DNA from: Velocimicrobium porci
GTDB lineage: Bacteria > Bacillota > Clostridia > Lachnospirales > Lachnospiraceae
Assembly (NCBI RefSeq): GCF_009696045.1
Contig: NZ_VUMT01000017.1
Coordinates: forward strand, 1-50,746
Length of the DNA stretch: 50,746 nucleotides
Direction of reading: 5' to 3'
In this document: positions 7,917 to 15,711 of the stretch, one piece after another
Position numbering within the stretch: the first letter of the stretch is position 1
Layout: every line of letters begins with the position of its first letter
Program-made: the position numbers and the translations under genes
The notes under the pieces: generated by a model
Seen by the model: the letters and a program-made list of their open reading frames with translations, nothing else
What the model was told of the DNA's origin: nothing
The model's database searches: none

Positions 7917-8261
7917 TTGAATGAAATTGTAGAATTGTCTTTATTGTTTGACTTTTACGGTGCTTTACTTAAAGAACAGAAACGCCAGATATTCGAAGAC
8001 TATGTGCTGAATGACTTATCTTTAAGTGAGATTGCTTCTGATCGGGGAATTAGCCGTCAGGCAGTTCATGATACGGTGAAACGGTGCAGAAAAGAGTTAG
8101 AAGAATATGAAGAAAAACTTAGTTTAATTAAAAAGTTTCAATCGGTGAAGCAAGATGTTCATGAGATTCAGAGCATTGCAGCTTCGATAAAGGAACATGA
8201 TGAAATAGATAAGATTCAAAGAATCGTGCAGTTATCCAATCGGATATTGGATGAGTTGTAA
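7917..8261 (+). CDS. ylxM: SRP-associated HTH protein YlxM
   Basis: A small sigma-70 region 4-like helix-turn-helix protein that is almost always next to ffh and is thought to modulate the signal recognition particle. LFDFYGALL near the N-terminus and the HTH stretch SEIASDRGISRQAVHDTV are typical, followed by a helical tail. The reading frame is open back to GTG codons at 7854-7866, but the strong promoter at 7847-7875 would start the RNA after them. TTG at 7917 gives 114 aa beginning MNEIVELSLLFDFY, the normal family length. Its ribosome binding site (AAAGCAAG) is weak, so the start is not certain. It ends 18 bp before ffh and is clearly co-transcribed with it. Confidence 0.85.
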   Translation: MNEIVELSLLFDFYGALLKEQKRQIFEDYVLNDLSLSEIASDRGISRQAVHDTVKRCRKELEEYEEKLSLIKKFQSVKQDVHEIQSIAASIKEHDEIDKIQRIVQLSNRILDEL

Positions 8262-8279
8262 CAGAAGGGATGTAACCAG

Positions 8280-9620
8280 ATGGCATTTGATAGCTTAACA
8301 GAAAAACTTCAAAATGTTTTTAAAAACTTAAGAAGTAAAGGCAGTTTAACGGAATCAGACGTAAAAGCTGCATTGAAAGAAGTTAAGATGGCTTTGTTAG
8401 AAGCAGATGTAAACTTCAAAGTTGTTAAGAATTTTATAAAGACTGTACAAGAACGTGCAATTGGGCAAGATGTTATGAATAGTCTGACTCCCGGACAGAT
8501 GGTTATTAAGATTGTAAATGATGAGTTAGTAAATCTGATGGGAGATGAAACAACCGAGATTTCTTTAAAACCAGGAAGTGAAATCACAGTTATTTTAATG
8601 TGCGGTCTTCAAGGTGCAGGTAAAACAACGACGACTGCTAAATTAGCAGGGAAGTTTAAGCAAAAAGGAAAGAAACCTCTTTTAGTTGCGTGTGATATTT
8701 ATCGTCCGGCTGCGATTGAACAGCTTCAGGTAAATGGTGAAAAACAGGGGGTTCCTGTGTTTTCCATGGGAAGTGGACACAAACCATTAAATATTGCTAA
8801 AGCAGCGATTGAACATGCAGAAAAAAATGGTTTCAATATAGTGATTTTGGATACAGCAGGTCGTCTTCATATTGATGAAGATATGATGACAGAACTTGTT
8901 GAGATAAAGGAAAACATAGACGTACATCAATCTATTTTAGTAGTTGATGCGATGACAGGTCAGGATGCAGTTAATGTAGCTGAAATGTTTAATAATAAAA
9001 TTGGCATTGATGGTGTCATTTTAACAAAATTAGATGGTGACACACGAGGCGGTGCTGCTTTATCTATTCGTGCAGTTACCGGACGACCAATTCTCTATGT
9101 TGGTATGGGAGAAAAACTTTCTGATTTAGAACAGTTTCATCCGGACCGTATGGCTTCTCGAATTTTAGGAATGGGCGATGTGCTTTCATTAATTGAAAAA
9201 GCAGAAGCTACAATTGACGAAGAGAAAGCAGAAGCACTAGGAAAGAAAATTAAAAAAGCAGAATTTGATTTTAATGATTTCCTTGATGCAATGGAACAGA
9301 TGAGAAATATGGGCGGTTTGTCCAGTATTCTCAGTATGCTTCCAGGTGTTGGTCTTCCAAGTGATATTGAAATTGATGATAATGCTTTTAAAGGTGTAGA
9401 AGCGATTATCTTCTCTATGACAAAGGAAGAACGGAGCAATCCGGCTATTTTGAATCCTTCCAGAAAGAAAAGGATTGCAACTGGTGCCGGCGTTGACATC
9501 AGTGAAGTAAATCGTTTGGTAAAACAGATGGAACAAATGAAAAAAATGATGAAACAGATGCCTGGAATGATGAAAGGCAAAGGTAAGAAAGGTAGATTTA
9601 GGATGCCTTTTGGCTTCTAA
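8280..9620 (+). CDS. ffh: Signal recognition particle protein Ffh (SRP54)
   Basis: This GTPase binds signal sequences and 4.5S/6S-type SRP RNA and delivers nascent chains to FtsY at the membrane. At 446 aa it has the standard length. The N domain covers about 1-100. The GTPase G domain has G1 [10 protein letters not shown] (from residue 109), DTAGR (191-195) and TKLDGD (249-254). The methionine-rich M domain begins at about residue 325 and ends with clustered Met and Lys residues. The ribosome binding site AGAAGGGA lies upstream. It is followed closely by rpsP, as in many Firmicutes. Confidence 0.98.
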   Translation: MAFDSLTEKLQNVFKNLRSKGSLTESDVKAALKEVKMALLEADVNFKVVKNFIKTVQERAIGQDVMNSLTPGQMVIKIVNDELVNLMGDETTEISLKPGSEITVILMCGLQGAGKTTTTAKLAGKFKQKGKKPLLVACDIYRPAAIEQLQVNGEKQGVPVFSMGSGHKPLNIAKAAIEHAEKNGFNIVILDTAGRLHIDEDMMTELVEIKENIDVHQSILVVDAMTGQDAVNVAEMFNNKIGIDGVILTKLDGDTRGGAALSIRAVTGRPILYVGMGEKLSDLEQFHPDRMASRILGMGDVLSLIEKAEATIDEEKAEALGKKIKKAEFDFNDFLDAMEQMRNMGGLSSILSMLPGVGLPSDIEIDDNAFKGVEAIIFSMTKEERSNPAILNPSRKKRIATGAGVDISEVNRLVKQMEQMKKMMKQMPGMMKGKGKKGRFRMPFGF

Positions 9621-9666
9621 ATATAGATTAAGCTTAGGCTTTAACATTTTTAAGGAGGTGAAAACA

Positions 9667-9912
9667 ATGGCAGTAAAGATTAGATTAAAAAGAATGGGAC
9701 AGAAAAAAGCTCCTTTCTATAGAATTGTAGTTTCTGATTCCAGATCTCCACGTGATGGTAAATTCATCGAAGAAATCGGTACTTATGACCCAAATCAAGA
9801 ACCAAGCGCTTTCAATGTAAATGAAGAAGCAGCTAAAAAATGGTTATCAAATGGTGCTCAACCTACTGAAGTAGTTGGGAAATTATTCAAAAATGCAGGA
9901 ATTACAAAATAA
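9667..9912 (+). CDS. rpsP: 30S ribosomal protein S16
   Basis: Canonical S16 of 81 aa, beginning [19 protein letters not shown], with the conserved [13 protein letters not shown] stretch. It helps assemble the 5' domain of 16S rRNA. AAGGAGGTG (9652-9660) immediately precedes the ATG at 9667. A longer reading with a TTG at 9610 would overlap the end of ffh and lacks a ribosome binding site, so I rejected it. It forms a unit with khpA, terminated at 10209-10246. Confidence 0.98.
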   Translation: MAVKIRLKRMGQKKAPFYRIVVSDSRSPRDGKFIEEIGTYDPNQEPSAFNVNEEAAKKWLSNGAQPTEVVGKLFKNAGITK

Positions 9913-9943
9913 TAACAGCGTATGTTAGTGGAGGTAAAAGGTA

Positions 9944-10171
9944 ATGAAAGAATTAGTTGAAGTAATTGCTAAATCCCTAGTAGATCATCCGGAAGAAGTT
10001 GTAGTGACAGAAACCGAGAATGATAAAACAATCGTTGTTGAATTAAAAGTTTCTGCTGATGATATGGGCAAGGTAATCGGCAAACAAGGTCGGGTTGCCA
10101 AAAGTATTCGTACAGTTGTGAAAGCAGCTGCATCAAAAGATGACAAGAAAGTTATTGTGGAAATTCAATAG
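9944..10171 (+). CDS. khpA: KH-domain RNA-binding protein KhpA
   Basis: A 75-aa single KH domain with the GxxG loop GKQG (in VIGKQGRVAKSIR), the element that contacts single-stranded RNA. KhpA pairs with KhpB (Jag/EloR) in Firmicutes and affects cell elongation and RNA metabolism; khpB is not in this window. The strong ribosome binding site GTGGAGGT precedes the ATG. The position between rpsP and rimM is the usual one. The many elongation genes further along make the link to cell shape notable, but no direct connection is shown here. Confidence 0.95.
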   Translation: MKELVEVIAKSLVDHPEEVVVTETENDKTIVVELKVSADDMGKVIGKQGRVAKSIRTVVKAAASKDDKKVIVEIQ

Positions 10172-10208
10172 TACTGTTATTGTTTATTTAAATAACTGGA
10201 AAGTGTAT

Positions 10209-10246
10209 GCCTACAGCCAAAAAGTGGTTTGTAGGCTATATTTTTA
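10209..10246 (+). terminator. Terminator after khpA
   Basis: GCCTACA (10209-10215) pairs with TGTAGGC (10230-10236), extended inward by GCC/GGT with one bulged T, and is followed by TATATTTTTA. It separates rpsP-khpA from rimM and lies inside what would otherwise be an upstream extension of the rimM frame. Confidence 0.8.
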
Positions 10247-10255
10247 TCCAAATAC

Positions 10256-10284
10256 TTGCCACTTTTTTAATTTTCTTGTACAAT
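10256..10284 (+). promoter_or_regulatory. Promoter of rimM-trmD
   Basis: TTGCCA (10256-10261), 17 bp and TACAAT (10279-10284) form a good sigma-A-type promoter. Transcription from about 10291 excludes the earlier in-frame starts at 10207 and 10288 and supports ATG 10339. Confidence 0.7.
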
Positions 10285-10338
10285 ATGAGAAGAATAAAAC
10301 ATATTAATAAAGAAGAAAAGGATACTATAGTAAGTAAG

Positions 10339-10848
10339 ATGGAAAATTTATTAAGAGTAGGCGTTATTTCAAATACACATGGAGTTCGTGGGGAAGTAAA
10401 AGTTTTTCCAACAACGGATGATCCAAAAAGATTTAAAAAATTGAAAAAAGTAATATTAGATACCGGAGAAGAATATATAAATCTGGAAGTACAGTCGGTA
10501 CGTTTTTTTAAGCAATTAGTTATCTTGAAATTTAAGGGAATTGATAATATTAATGATATAGAAAAGTATAAAGGAAAAGATTTACTTGTAACAAGGGAAA
10601 ATGCAGTACCATTAGAAGAAAATGAATACTTTATTTATGATATTATAGATGCAGAAGTTGTAAATGAAAATGGAGAACCGATAGGAACTTTAAAAGAAGT
10701 ACTTACAACTGGAGCAAACGATGTTTATGTTGTAGAAACAGAAGATAAAAAAGAAGTATTACTTCCAGTAATTGATGAATGTATCTTAGACATTAACATA
10801 GAAGAAAAAAAAGTAGTCGCAAAAATTTTACCCGGATTGGTGGATTAA
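10339..10848 (+). CDS. rimM: Ribosome maturation factor RimM
   Basis: RimM binds S19 and helps mature the head of the 30S subunit. From ATG 10339 the protein is 169 aa, beginning [20 protein letters not shown], which is the conserved start of the N-terminal RimM beta-barrel. The C-terminal PRC-barrel domain carries [19 protein letters not shown] and ends near KILPGLVD. The ribosome binding site is weak (TAAGTAAG), but the upstream promoter rules out longer forms. The stop codon abuts the ATG of trmD, indicating translational coupling. Confidence 0.93.
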   Translation: MENLLRVGVISNTHGVRGEVKVFPTTDDPKRFKKLKKVILDTGEEYINLEVQSVRFFKQLVILKFKGIDNINDIEKYKGKDLLVTRENAVPLEENEYFIYDIIDAEVVNENGEPIGTLKEVLTTGANDVYVVETEDKKEVLLPVIDECILDINIEEKKVVAKILPGLVD

Positions 10849-11586
10849 ATGAATTATTATGTTTTAACACTATTTCCTCAAATGATTGAGGAAGGAATGA
10901 ATACAAGTATTACTGGAAGAGCAATCGAAAAAGAATTAATACATTTAACTGCAATTGATATAAGGGATTATTCTACCAATAAGCATAAAAAGGTGGATGA
11001 TTATCCATATGGCGGCGGAGCAGGTATGGTTATGCAGGCAGAACCTGTATATGGAGCTTATAAGGCTGTTTTAGAGCAAGTAAAAAAGAAACCAAGAGTT
11101 ATTTATCTTACTCCACAGGGAGCGACCTTTCATCAGACAATGGCGGAAGAATTTGCACAGGAAGAAAATTTAGTATTTTTGTGTGGTCATTATGAGGGAA
11201 TTGATGAACGGGTTTTAGAAGAAATCGTAACCGATCATGTATCAATCGGTGATTATGTTTTAACAGGTGGAGAGTTACCAGCAATGGTAATGATGGATAC
11301 GATTTCAAGACTAATTCCCGGTGTGCTAAATAATGATATTTCAGCCGAAACAGAATCATTTCATGATAATTTGTTAGAATATCCCCAATATAGCCGTCCT
11401 GAAATATGGAACGGAAAAAAAGTTCCTGAAGTATTGATGTCTGGACACCATAAAAATATTGAAACATGGAGAAGAGAACAATCTATTTTTAGAACATTAG
11501 AACGCCGTCCGGATTTGATCGAAAAAGCTTCGTTAACTTCAAAGGAAAAAAAGCTGATACAAACTTGGAAGGAAAGTAAAAAGTAA
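10849..11586 (+). CDS. trmD: tRNA (guanine-N1)-methyltransferase TrmD
   Basis: TrmD methylates G37 next to the anticodon, using S-adenosylmethionine, to prevent +1 frameshifting. At 245 aa it has the usual length. The knotted SPOUT fold is shown by GGGAGMVMQAEP, LCGHYEGIDERV and SIGDYVLTGGELPA. The start codon directly follows the rimM stop with no gap. rplS, which often follows trmD, is not here; a CBS-ACT gene with its own promoter comes next. Confidence 0.98.
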   Translation: MNYYVLTLFPQMIEEGMNTSITGRAIEKELIHLTAIDIRDYSTNKHKKVDDYPYGGGAGMVMQAEPVYGAYKAVLEQVKKKPRVIYLTPQGATFHQTMAEEFAQEENLVFLCGHYEGIDERVLEEIVTDHVSIGDYVLTGGELPAMVMMDTISRLIPGVLNNDISAETESFHDNLLEYPQYSRPEIWNGKKVPEVLMSGHHKNIETWRREQSIFRTLERRPDLIEKASLTSKEKKLIQTWKESKK

Positions 11587-11588
11587 TA

Positions 11589-11617
11589 TATACAACACAT
11601 GAATTGTGATGTATAAT
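11589..11617 (+). promoter_or_regulatory. Promoter of the CBS-ACT gene
   Basis: TATACA (11589-11594), 17 bp and TATAAT (11612-11617). The -10 is perfect and the -35 matches four of six bases. It sits immediately after the trmD stop. Confidence 0.55.
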
Positions 11618-11654
11618 AAATATAACTCAAAAACACAATATGGGGGTGCCAATT

Positions 11655-12305
11655 ATGAGAGTAAAAGTAATTATGATGCCACTAAAGGAGATTCAATGTA
11701 TTTCGATTGATGATACAATTGGTAATGCAATGAAGATAATTGATGAATATCATTTATTATCTATGCCTGTTGTAGATGGTAAGTTATTTATCGGTGTTTT
11801 GTCAAAACAACATACTTATGAAACATATTTTAAAGAATATAATTGTTCAAAAGACGAGTTTCTCAATTTAAAAGTAAAAGAGATGATGAAAAGTAAAATT
11901 CAAACAATCTCTAAAGATATGCCAATCGAAGAGGCTGCGGCATTATTTATCTCATCAAAAGTCCGTTTTATTCCGGTTACAAATGAGAAGGGCGAATTAG
12001 AAGGTATTATTACCCAGCAGGCAATCTTCAAACAATATCAAAAACTATTTGGAACGAAGTATAATTCTTTGACAATTCTTTGTCATGATTATAAAGGTGC
12101 TTTAGCAAAAATTGCAGAAGTAATTGAGCATGCCCATGGAAATATTAAGAACATTGTTCAGGTTGATACAGAGGTAATGGGATTACAAGAAGTTTATATA
12201 CGAATTGATGCGGAAGATTTTTCTAAAGTAATAAAATCACTGGAAAAGAATAAATTTGATGTTCGTAACATACGTTTTTCAGATGGAACTCATGGAGAAA
12301 AATAA
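11655..12305 (+). CDS. CBS-pair and ACT-domain protein
   Basis: Two CBS motifs (about residues 5-60 and 72-135) form one Bateman module, which usually binds adenine nucleotides. An ACT-like domain follows (about 140-210; LTILCHDYKGALAKIAEVIEHAHGNI), usually a sensor of amino acids. There is no enzymatic domain, so it is probably a regulatory or ligand-sensing protein resembling the AcuB type. GGGGGTG (11642-11648) is correctly spaced from ATG 11655, which I prefer to the ATG at 11640 that overlaps it. This gives 216 aa. Between trmD and rplU it has its own promoter, and nothing nearby reveals a target. Confidence 0.8.
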   Translation: MRVKVIMMPLKEIQCISIDDTIGNAMKIIDEYHLLSMPVVDGKLFIGVLSKQHTYETYFKEYNCSKDEFLNLKVKEMMKSKIQTISKDMPIEEAAALFISSKVRFIPVTNEKGELEGIITQQAIFKQYQKLFGTKYNSLTILCHDYKGALAKIAEVIEHAHGNIKNIVQVDTEVMGLQEVYIRIDAEDFSKVIKSLEKNKFDVRNIRFSDGTHGEK

Positions 12306-12329
12306 TTTAAAAAAGTTTGCGAAAAATGG

Positions 12330-12358
12330 TTGACAAATACATGGAAATATGTTGTAAT
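12330..12358 (+). promoter_or_regulatory. Promoter of rplU-prp-rpmA
   Basis: TTGACA (12330-12335), 17 bp and TGTAAT (12353-12358) form a strong sigma-A promoter directly upstream of the L21 leader. Confidence 0.8.
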
Positions 12359-12360
12359 AT

Positions 12361-12437
12361 ATCTCGTGTGCCGCACAGCGAGGTCTTAAGTATGTGGATG
12401 CATCACCATAGCTGGCGAGTAATGATAATAGGAGGTG
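12361..12437 (+). ncRNA. Ribosomal protein L21 leader (cis-regulatory RNA)
   Basis: The 5' leader of rplU has the features of the Firmicute L21 leader: a stem CTCG (12363-12366) / CGAG (12379-12382), the segment GTGGATGCATCAC, and a 3' part GCTGGCGAGTAATGATAATAGGAGGTG reaching the ribosome binding site. Such leaders are believed to bind L21 or respond to its level for autoregulation. I recognised it from memory of the family and could not run a covariance search. Confidence 0.7.
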
Positions 12438-12441
12438 CCAT

Positions 12442-12750
12442 ATGTACGCAATTATAGCAACAGGTGGTAAACAGTACAAAGTAGCCGAAGGCGATATCAT
12501 TAATGTAGAAAAACTTGGTGTAGGAGCTGGAGAAACTGTTACTTTTGATCAAGTTCTTGTTGTAAATAACGGTGAAGTAAAAGTTGGTAATCCAACTGTT
12601 TCCGGAGCTACAGTTTCTGCAACAGTAGTTAAAGAAGGAAAAGGTAAAAAAGTAATCGTTTACAGATATAAGAGAAAATCTGGTTATCACAAGAAAAACG
12701 GTCATAGACAACAGTTTACACAGGTTAAAATCGACAAGATTAATGCATAA
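12442..12750 (+). CDS. rplU: 50S ribosomal protein L21
   Basis: Canonical L21, 102 aa, beginning [20 protein letters not shown] and ending in the RNA-binding basic region [15 protein letters not shown]. It binds 23S rRNA domain V neighbours with L20. AGGAGGTG (12430-12437) gives the start. It heads the rplU-prp-rpmA operon under the L21 leader. Confidence 0.99.
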   Translation: MYAIIATGGKQYKVAEGDIINVEKLGVGAGETVTFDQVLVVNNGEVKVGNPTVSGATVSATVVKEGKGKKVIVYRYKRKSGYHKKNGHRQQFTQVKIDKINA

Positions 12751-12752
12751 TC

Positions 12753-13070
12753 ATGATTGAGATAACCATTCGGACTGATAAAAAAGGTATTTGTAACGGA
12801 TTGATAATAAATGGACATGCTGGATATGATGAATATGGGAAAGATATTATTTGTGCAGCTGTTTCAGTCTTAGTTATAAATACGATTAATTCAATTGAAA
12901 CCTTTACCGATGATAAGTTTACGGTAAGAAATGATGAAGAAACAGGAACAATTGAATTAAACATGATTTCCGATATTAGCCGGGAATCACGCTTATTGAT
13001 TGATTCTTTATTGCTTGGATTACAAGGAATCGAAGAACAATATGGCGGGCAATATATTAAATTTAGCTAA
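12753..13070 (+). CDS. prp: Ribosomal-processing cysteine protease Prp
   Basis: Prp removes the N-terminal extension of ribosomal protein L27, an essential step in Firmicutes. This 105-aa protein has the catalytic pair His22 (GHAGYDEYG) and Cys34 (IICAAVS), identical in number to the Staphylococcus enzyme. It begins two bases after the rplU stop without a clear ribosome binding site, so it is probably translated by coupling. Its substrate gene, rpmA, follows and encodes the expected cleavable leader. Confidence 0.95.
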   Translation: MIEITIRTDKKGICNGLIINGHAGYDEYGKDIICAAVSVLVINTINSIETFTDDKFTVRNDEETGTIELNMISDISRESRLLIDSLLLGLQGIEEQYGGQYIKFS

Positions 13071-13098
13071 TTACTTATACTAGAGGAGGTGTAAGACT

Positions 13099-13386
13099 AT
13101 GTTAAATATGAACCTTCAATTTTTTGCTCATAAAAAGGGAGTTGGTTCTACAAAGAATGGTAGAGATTCCGAATCTAAGAGATTAGGAGCAAAAAGAGCT
13201 GATGGACAATTTGTTTTAGCTGGTAATATTCTTTACAGACAACGTGGTACTAAGATTCATCCAGGTGTTAATGTAGGACGTGGTGGAGATGATACATTAT
13301 TTGCATTAGTAGATGGTGTATTAAGATTCGAACGTAAGGGTAGAGATAAGAAACAAGCTTCTGTATACCCAGTTGAAGCAAAATAA
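13099..13386 (+). CDS. rpmA: 50S ribosomal protein L27 with cleavable N-terminus
   Basis: L27 sits near the peptidyl-transferase centre and contacts tRNA. This 95-aa form starts [14 protein letters not shown]. The NLQFF sequence before AHKKG is the Prp recognition site, with cleavage after the second Phe (residue 9). The body [13 protein letters not shown]...[15 protein letters not shown] is canonical. GAGGAGGTG provides the ribosome binding site, and a terminator follows. Confidence 0.98.
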   Translation: MLNMNLQFFAHKKGVGSTKNGRDSESKRLGAKRADGQFVLAGNILYRQRGTKIHPGVNVGRGGDDTLFALVDGVLRFERKGRDKKQASVYPVEAK

Positions 13387-13399
13387 TTTGTAACTAATG

Positions 13400-13433
13400 A
13401 AGGCTCCAATGGCACTGCTATTGGGGCTTTTTT
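13400..13433 (+). terminator. Terminator after rpmA
   Basis: AAGGCTCCAAT (13400-13410) pairs with ATTGGGGCTTT (13420-13430) with two G-T wobbles, followed by more T. It closes the L21-L27 operon. Confidence 0.85.
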
Positions 13434-13484
13434 GACTAGACATACCGCTTTCCTGCGGTGAATCCTTTGATTGAGGTGATTAAC

Positions 13485-14771
13485 ATGTTTGCAGATAGTG
13501 CAAAAATATATATTCGGTCTGGCAAGGGCGGCGATGGTCATGTCAGCTTTCGTCGTGAACTTTATGTACCCGCAGGCGGTCCCGATGGCGGCGATGGTGG
13601 CAGAGGTGGAGATTTAATATTTGAAGTAGATGAAGGTTTAAATACTTTGAACGAGTTTCGCCATGTTCGTAAATATTGTGCCAAAGACGGTGAACCAGGC
13701 GGTAAAAGACGCTGCCACGGAGCAGATGGAGCAGATTTAGTAATAAAAGTTCCACCTGGAACTATAATAAAAGAAACAGAAACCGGCAAAGTTATAGCTG
13801 ATATGTCACATGATAATAAAAGAGAAATTATTCTTAGAGGTGGAAATGGAGGAAAAGGGAACCAGCATTATGCAACACCGACAATGCAGGTACCTAAGTA
13901 TGCACAGCCAGGTCAGCCATCAAAAGAATTGAATGTAACATTAGAATTAAAAGTTATTGCGGATGTTGGATTAGTTGGATTCCCAAATGTAGGAAAATCA
14001 ACGTTTTTATCCCGTGTAACAAATGCAAAGCCTAAAATTGCAAACTATCATTTTACGACTCTAAATCCTAATTTAGGTGTGGTGGATCTAGAGGGTACAG
14101 ATGGTTTTGTAATTGCAGATATTCCAGGTTTAATTGAAGGTGCATCTGAAGGAGTTGGGCTTGGTCATGAATTTTTGAAGCATATCGAACGTACAAAAGT
14201 TATCATTCACATGGTGGATGCCGCTTCTACGGAAGGTAGAGATCCTATTCAGGACATTAAAGCAATTAATGAGGAACTGGTAAGCTATAATCCTGAGCTT
14301 GCAAATAAGCCACAAGTTATTGGGGCTAATAAATGTGATGTTTTTTATGGAACAGAGGAAGAAACAGTAATTACACTGTTAAAGGAAGAATTTGAACCAA
14401 AAGGAATAAAAGTATTCCCAATTTCTGCTGTCAGTGGAAAGGGTGTAAAAGAACTCTTATATTATGTGAAAGAGCAATTAAACAAATTAGATCAGGAACC
14501 TATTACATTCGAAAGAGAATATTTCCCAGATGAAGTTGATTACTCAAATGAACCATATACCGTAGAAAAAGTCGAAGATGGACTTTATTCAGTAGAGGGA
14601 CCTCGAATTGAGAGAATGCTCGGTTATACTAATTTAGATTCTGAAAAAGGATTCGAATTCTTTCAGAGATTTTTGCGTGATAATAATATCATTGAAGAAT
14701 TGGAAGAACTTGGAATTTGCGAAGGCGATACCGTACGGATGTATGGATTAGAGTTTGATTATTATAAATAG
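13485..14771 (+). CDS. obgE: GTPase Obg (ObgE/CgtA)
   Basis: An essential GTPase for 50S maturation and stress control. From ATG 13485 (GAGGTG upstream) it is 428 aa. It has the glycine-rich Obg domain (about 1-157; SGKGGDGHVSF, GGPDGGDGGRGGD), the G domain (about 158-325; GFPNVGKST, ADIPGLIEGAS, NKCD) and the C-terminal OCT domain (about 350-428), which is found in the Firmicute type. A GTG at 13458 extends the frame but has no ribosome binding site. It starts a run of small ribosome/NAD genes. Confidence 0.98.
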   Translation: MFADSAKIYIRSGKGGDGHVSFRRELYVPAGGPDGGDGGRGGDLIFEVDEGLNTLNEFRHVRKYCAKDGEPGGKRRCHGADGADLVIKVPPGTIIKETETGKVIADMSHDNKREIILRGGNGGKGNQHYATPTMQVPKYAQPGQPSKELNVTLELKVIADVGLVGFPNVGKSTFLSRVTNAKPKIANYHFTTLNPNLGVVDLEGTDGFVIADIPGLIEGASEGVGLGHEFLKHIERTKVIIHMVDAASTEGRDPIQDIKAINEELVSYNPELANKPQVIGANKCDVFYGTEEETVITLLKEEFEPKGIKVFPISAVSGKGVKELLYYVKEQLNKLDQEPITFEREYFPDEVDYSNEPYTVEKVEDGLYSVEGPRIERMLGYTNLDSEKGFEFFQRFLRDNNIIEELEELGICEGDTVRMYGLEFDYYK

Positions 14772-14796
14772 AAAAAGTGCATATACGAGGTGAAAT

Positions 14797-15084
14797 ATGA
14801 CAAGTAAACAAAGAGCCTATTTAAAAGGACTGGCTATGACAATGGACCCTATTTTTCATATAGGGAAAGCAAGCTTAACACCTGAGATTGTAGAAGCGGT
14901 AAGTGAGGCATTGGAAGCAAGAGAATTAGTTAAAATTGCTGTATTGAAAAACTGCATTGATGATCCAAAAGAAATTGCTTCAGTTATCGCGGAAAGAACA
15001 CATTCCCAGGTCGTTCAGGTTATTGGGAAAAAAATTGTATTATATCGTGAATCTAAGACGAAGAAAAAAATTATTCTTCCATAA
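14797..15084 (+). CDS. yhbY: YhbY-type CRM RNA-binding protein
   Basis: A 95-aa single CRM domain (TSKQRAYLKGLA..., LVKIAVLKNC..., VVQVIGKKIVLYR), the family that binds pre-50S rRNA. It follows obgE by 25 bp, as in many Firmicutes, consistent with a shared role in large-subunit assembly. A GAGGTG ribosome binding site is present. The function is inferred from the family. Confidence 0.93.
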   Translation: MTSKQRAYLKGLAMTMDPIFHIGKASLTPEIVEAVSEALEARELVKIAVLKNCIDDPKEIASVIAERTHSQVVQVIGKKIVLYRESKTKKKIILP

Positions 15085-15095
15085 AAGGAGTAATG

Positions 15096-15710
15096 ATGAA
15101 AAAAATAGGTATTATGGGTGGAACTTTTAATCCAATTCATAATGGTCATCTAAAAATGGCATTAGAAGCTTATAAACAGTTTCAGTTAGATGAGGTATGG
15201 TTTATGCCAACAAAAAATCCACCGCATAAAGCTGAAAAAGAGATTATATCAGATGACCATAGAGTAAAAATGATTGAGTTGGCAATAAAGAAGATTCCTT
15301 TCTTTTACTTATCTAAAATTGAGTTAGAACGAGAAGGAACCACGTATACAGTTGATACCTTATGTCAATTAGAAAAGGATTACCCAAACGACTATTTTTA
15401 TTTTATTTTAGGAGCAGATTCACTTTTTCATATCCATACGTGGAAATCACCAGAAAAAGTTATGAAGTTGGCTCATATATTGTCTGCTCCAAGATATCCA
15501 ATGACACAGGAAGAAGAAATAGAAAGAAAAGACATGTTATCGGAACAATATCATGCGGATATTCAACTGATTTCAATGGAACCAATTCGAATTTCTTCCA
15601 TGAATATTCGAAAACGGATTTTTAACAAACAACCAATAAATGAATATCTTCCAAAAGAAGTGGAACAATATGTAAAAAAGTATCACTTATATCAGGAAAG
15701 AAGTGATTAA
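15096..15710 (+). CDS. nadD: Nicotinate-nucleotide adenylyltransferase NadD
   Basis: NadD converts nicotinate mononucleotide and ATP to deamido-NAD. GGTFNPIHNGH carries the nucleotidyltransferase HxGH motif, and ISSMNIRKR near the C-terminus matches the ISSTxIR motif. Two adjacent ATGs occur (15093 and 15096). The second is better spaced from AAAGGAG and gives MKKIGIMGG, 204 aa. The stop is one base from the yqeK start, showing tight coupling; nadD-yqeK-rsfS is a conserved Firmicute trio. Confidence 0.97.
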   Translation: MKKIGIMGGTFNPIHNGHLKMALEAYKQFQLDEVWFMPTKNPPHKAEKEIISDDHRVKMIELAIKKIPFFYLSKIELEREGTTYTVDTLCQLEKDYPNDYFYFILGADSLFHIHTWKSPEKVMKLAHILSAPRYPMTQEEEIERKDMLSEQYHADIQLISMEPIRISSMNIRKRIFNKQPINEYLPKEVEQYVKKYHLYQERSD

Positions 15711-15711
15711 A

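Noticed and set aside
9137-9580. 147-codon antisense frame opposite ffh
   Set aside because: Shadow of the Met/Lys-rich M domain; no ribosome binding site or family match.
9610-9666. TTG extension of rpsP
   Set aside because: It overlaps the end of ffh and has no ribosome binding site; AAGGAGGTG points to ATG 9667.
10207-10338. Long N-terminal extension of rimM
   Set aside because: It contains the khpA terminator and the rimM promoter, and does not match the family.
13543-13789. Antisense open frames opposite the obgE glycine-rich domain
   Set aside because: They are complementary shadows of GGN codons and have no initiation signals.
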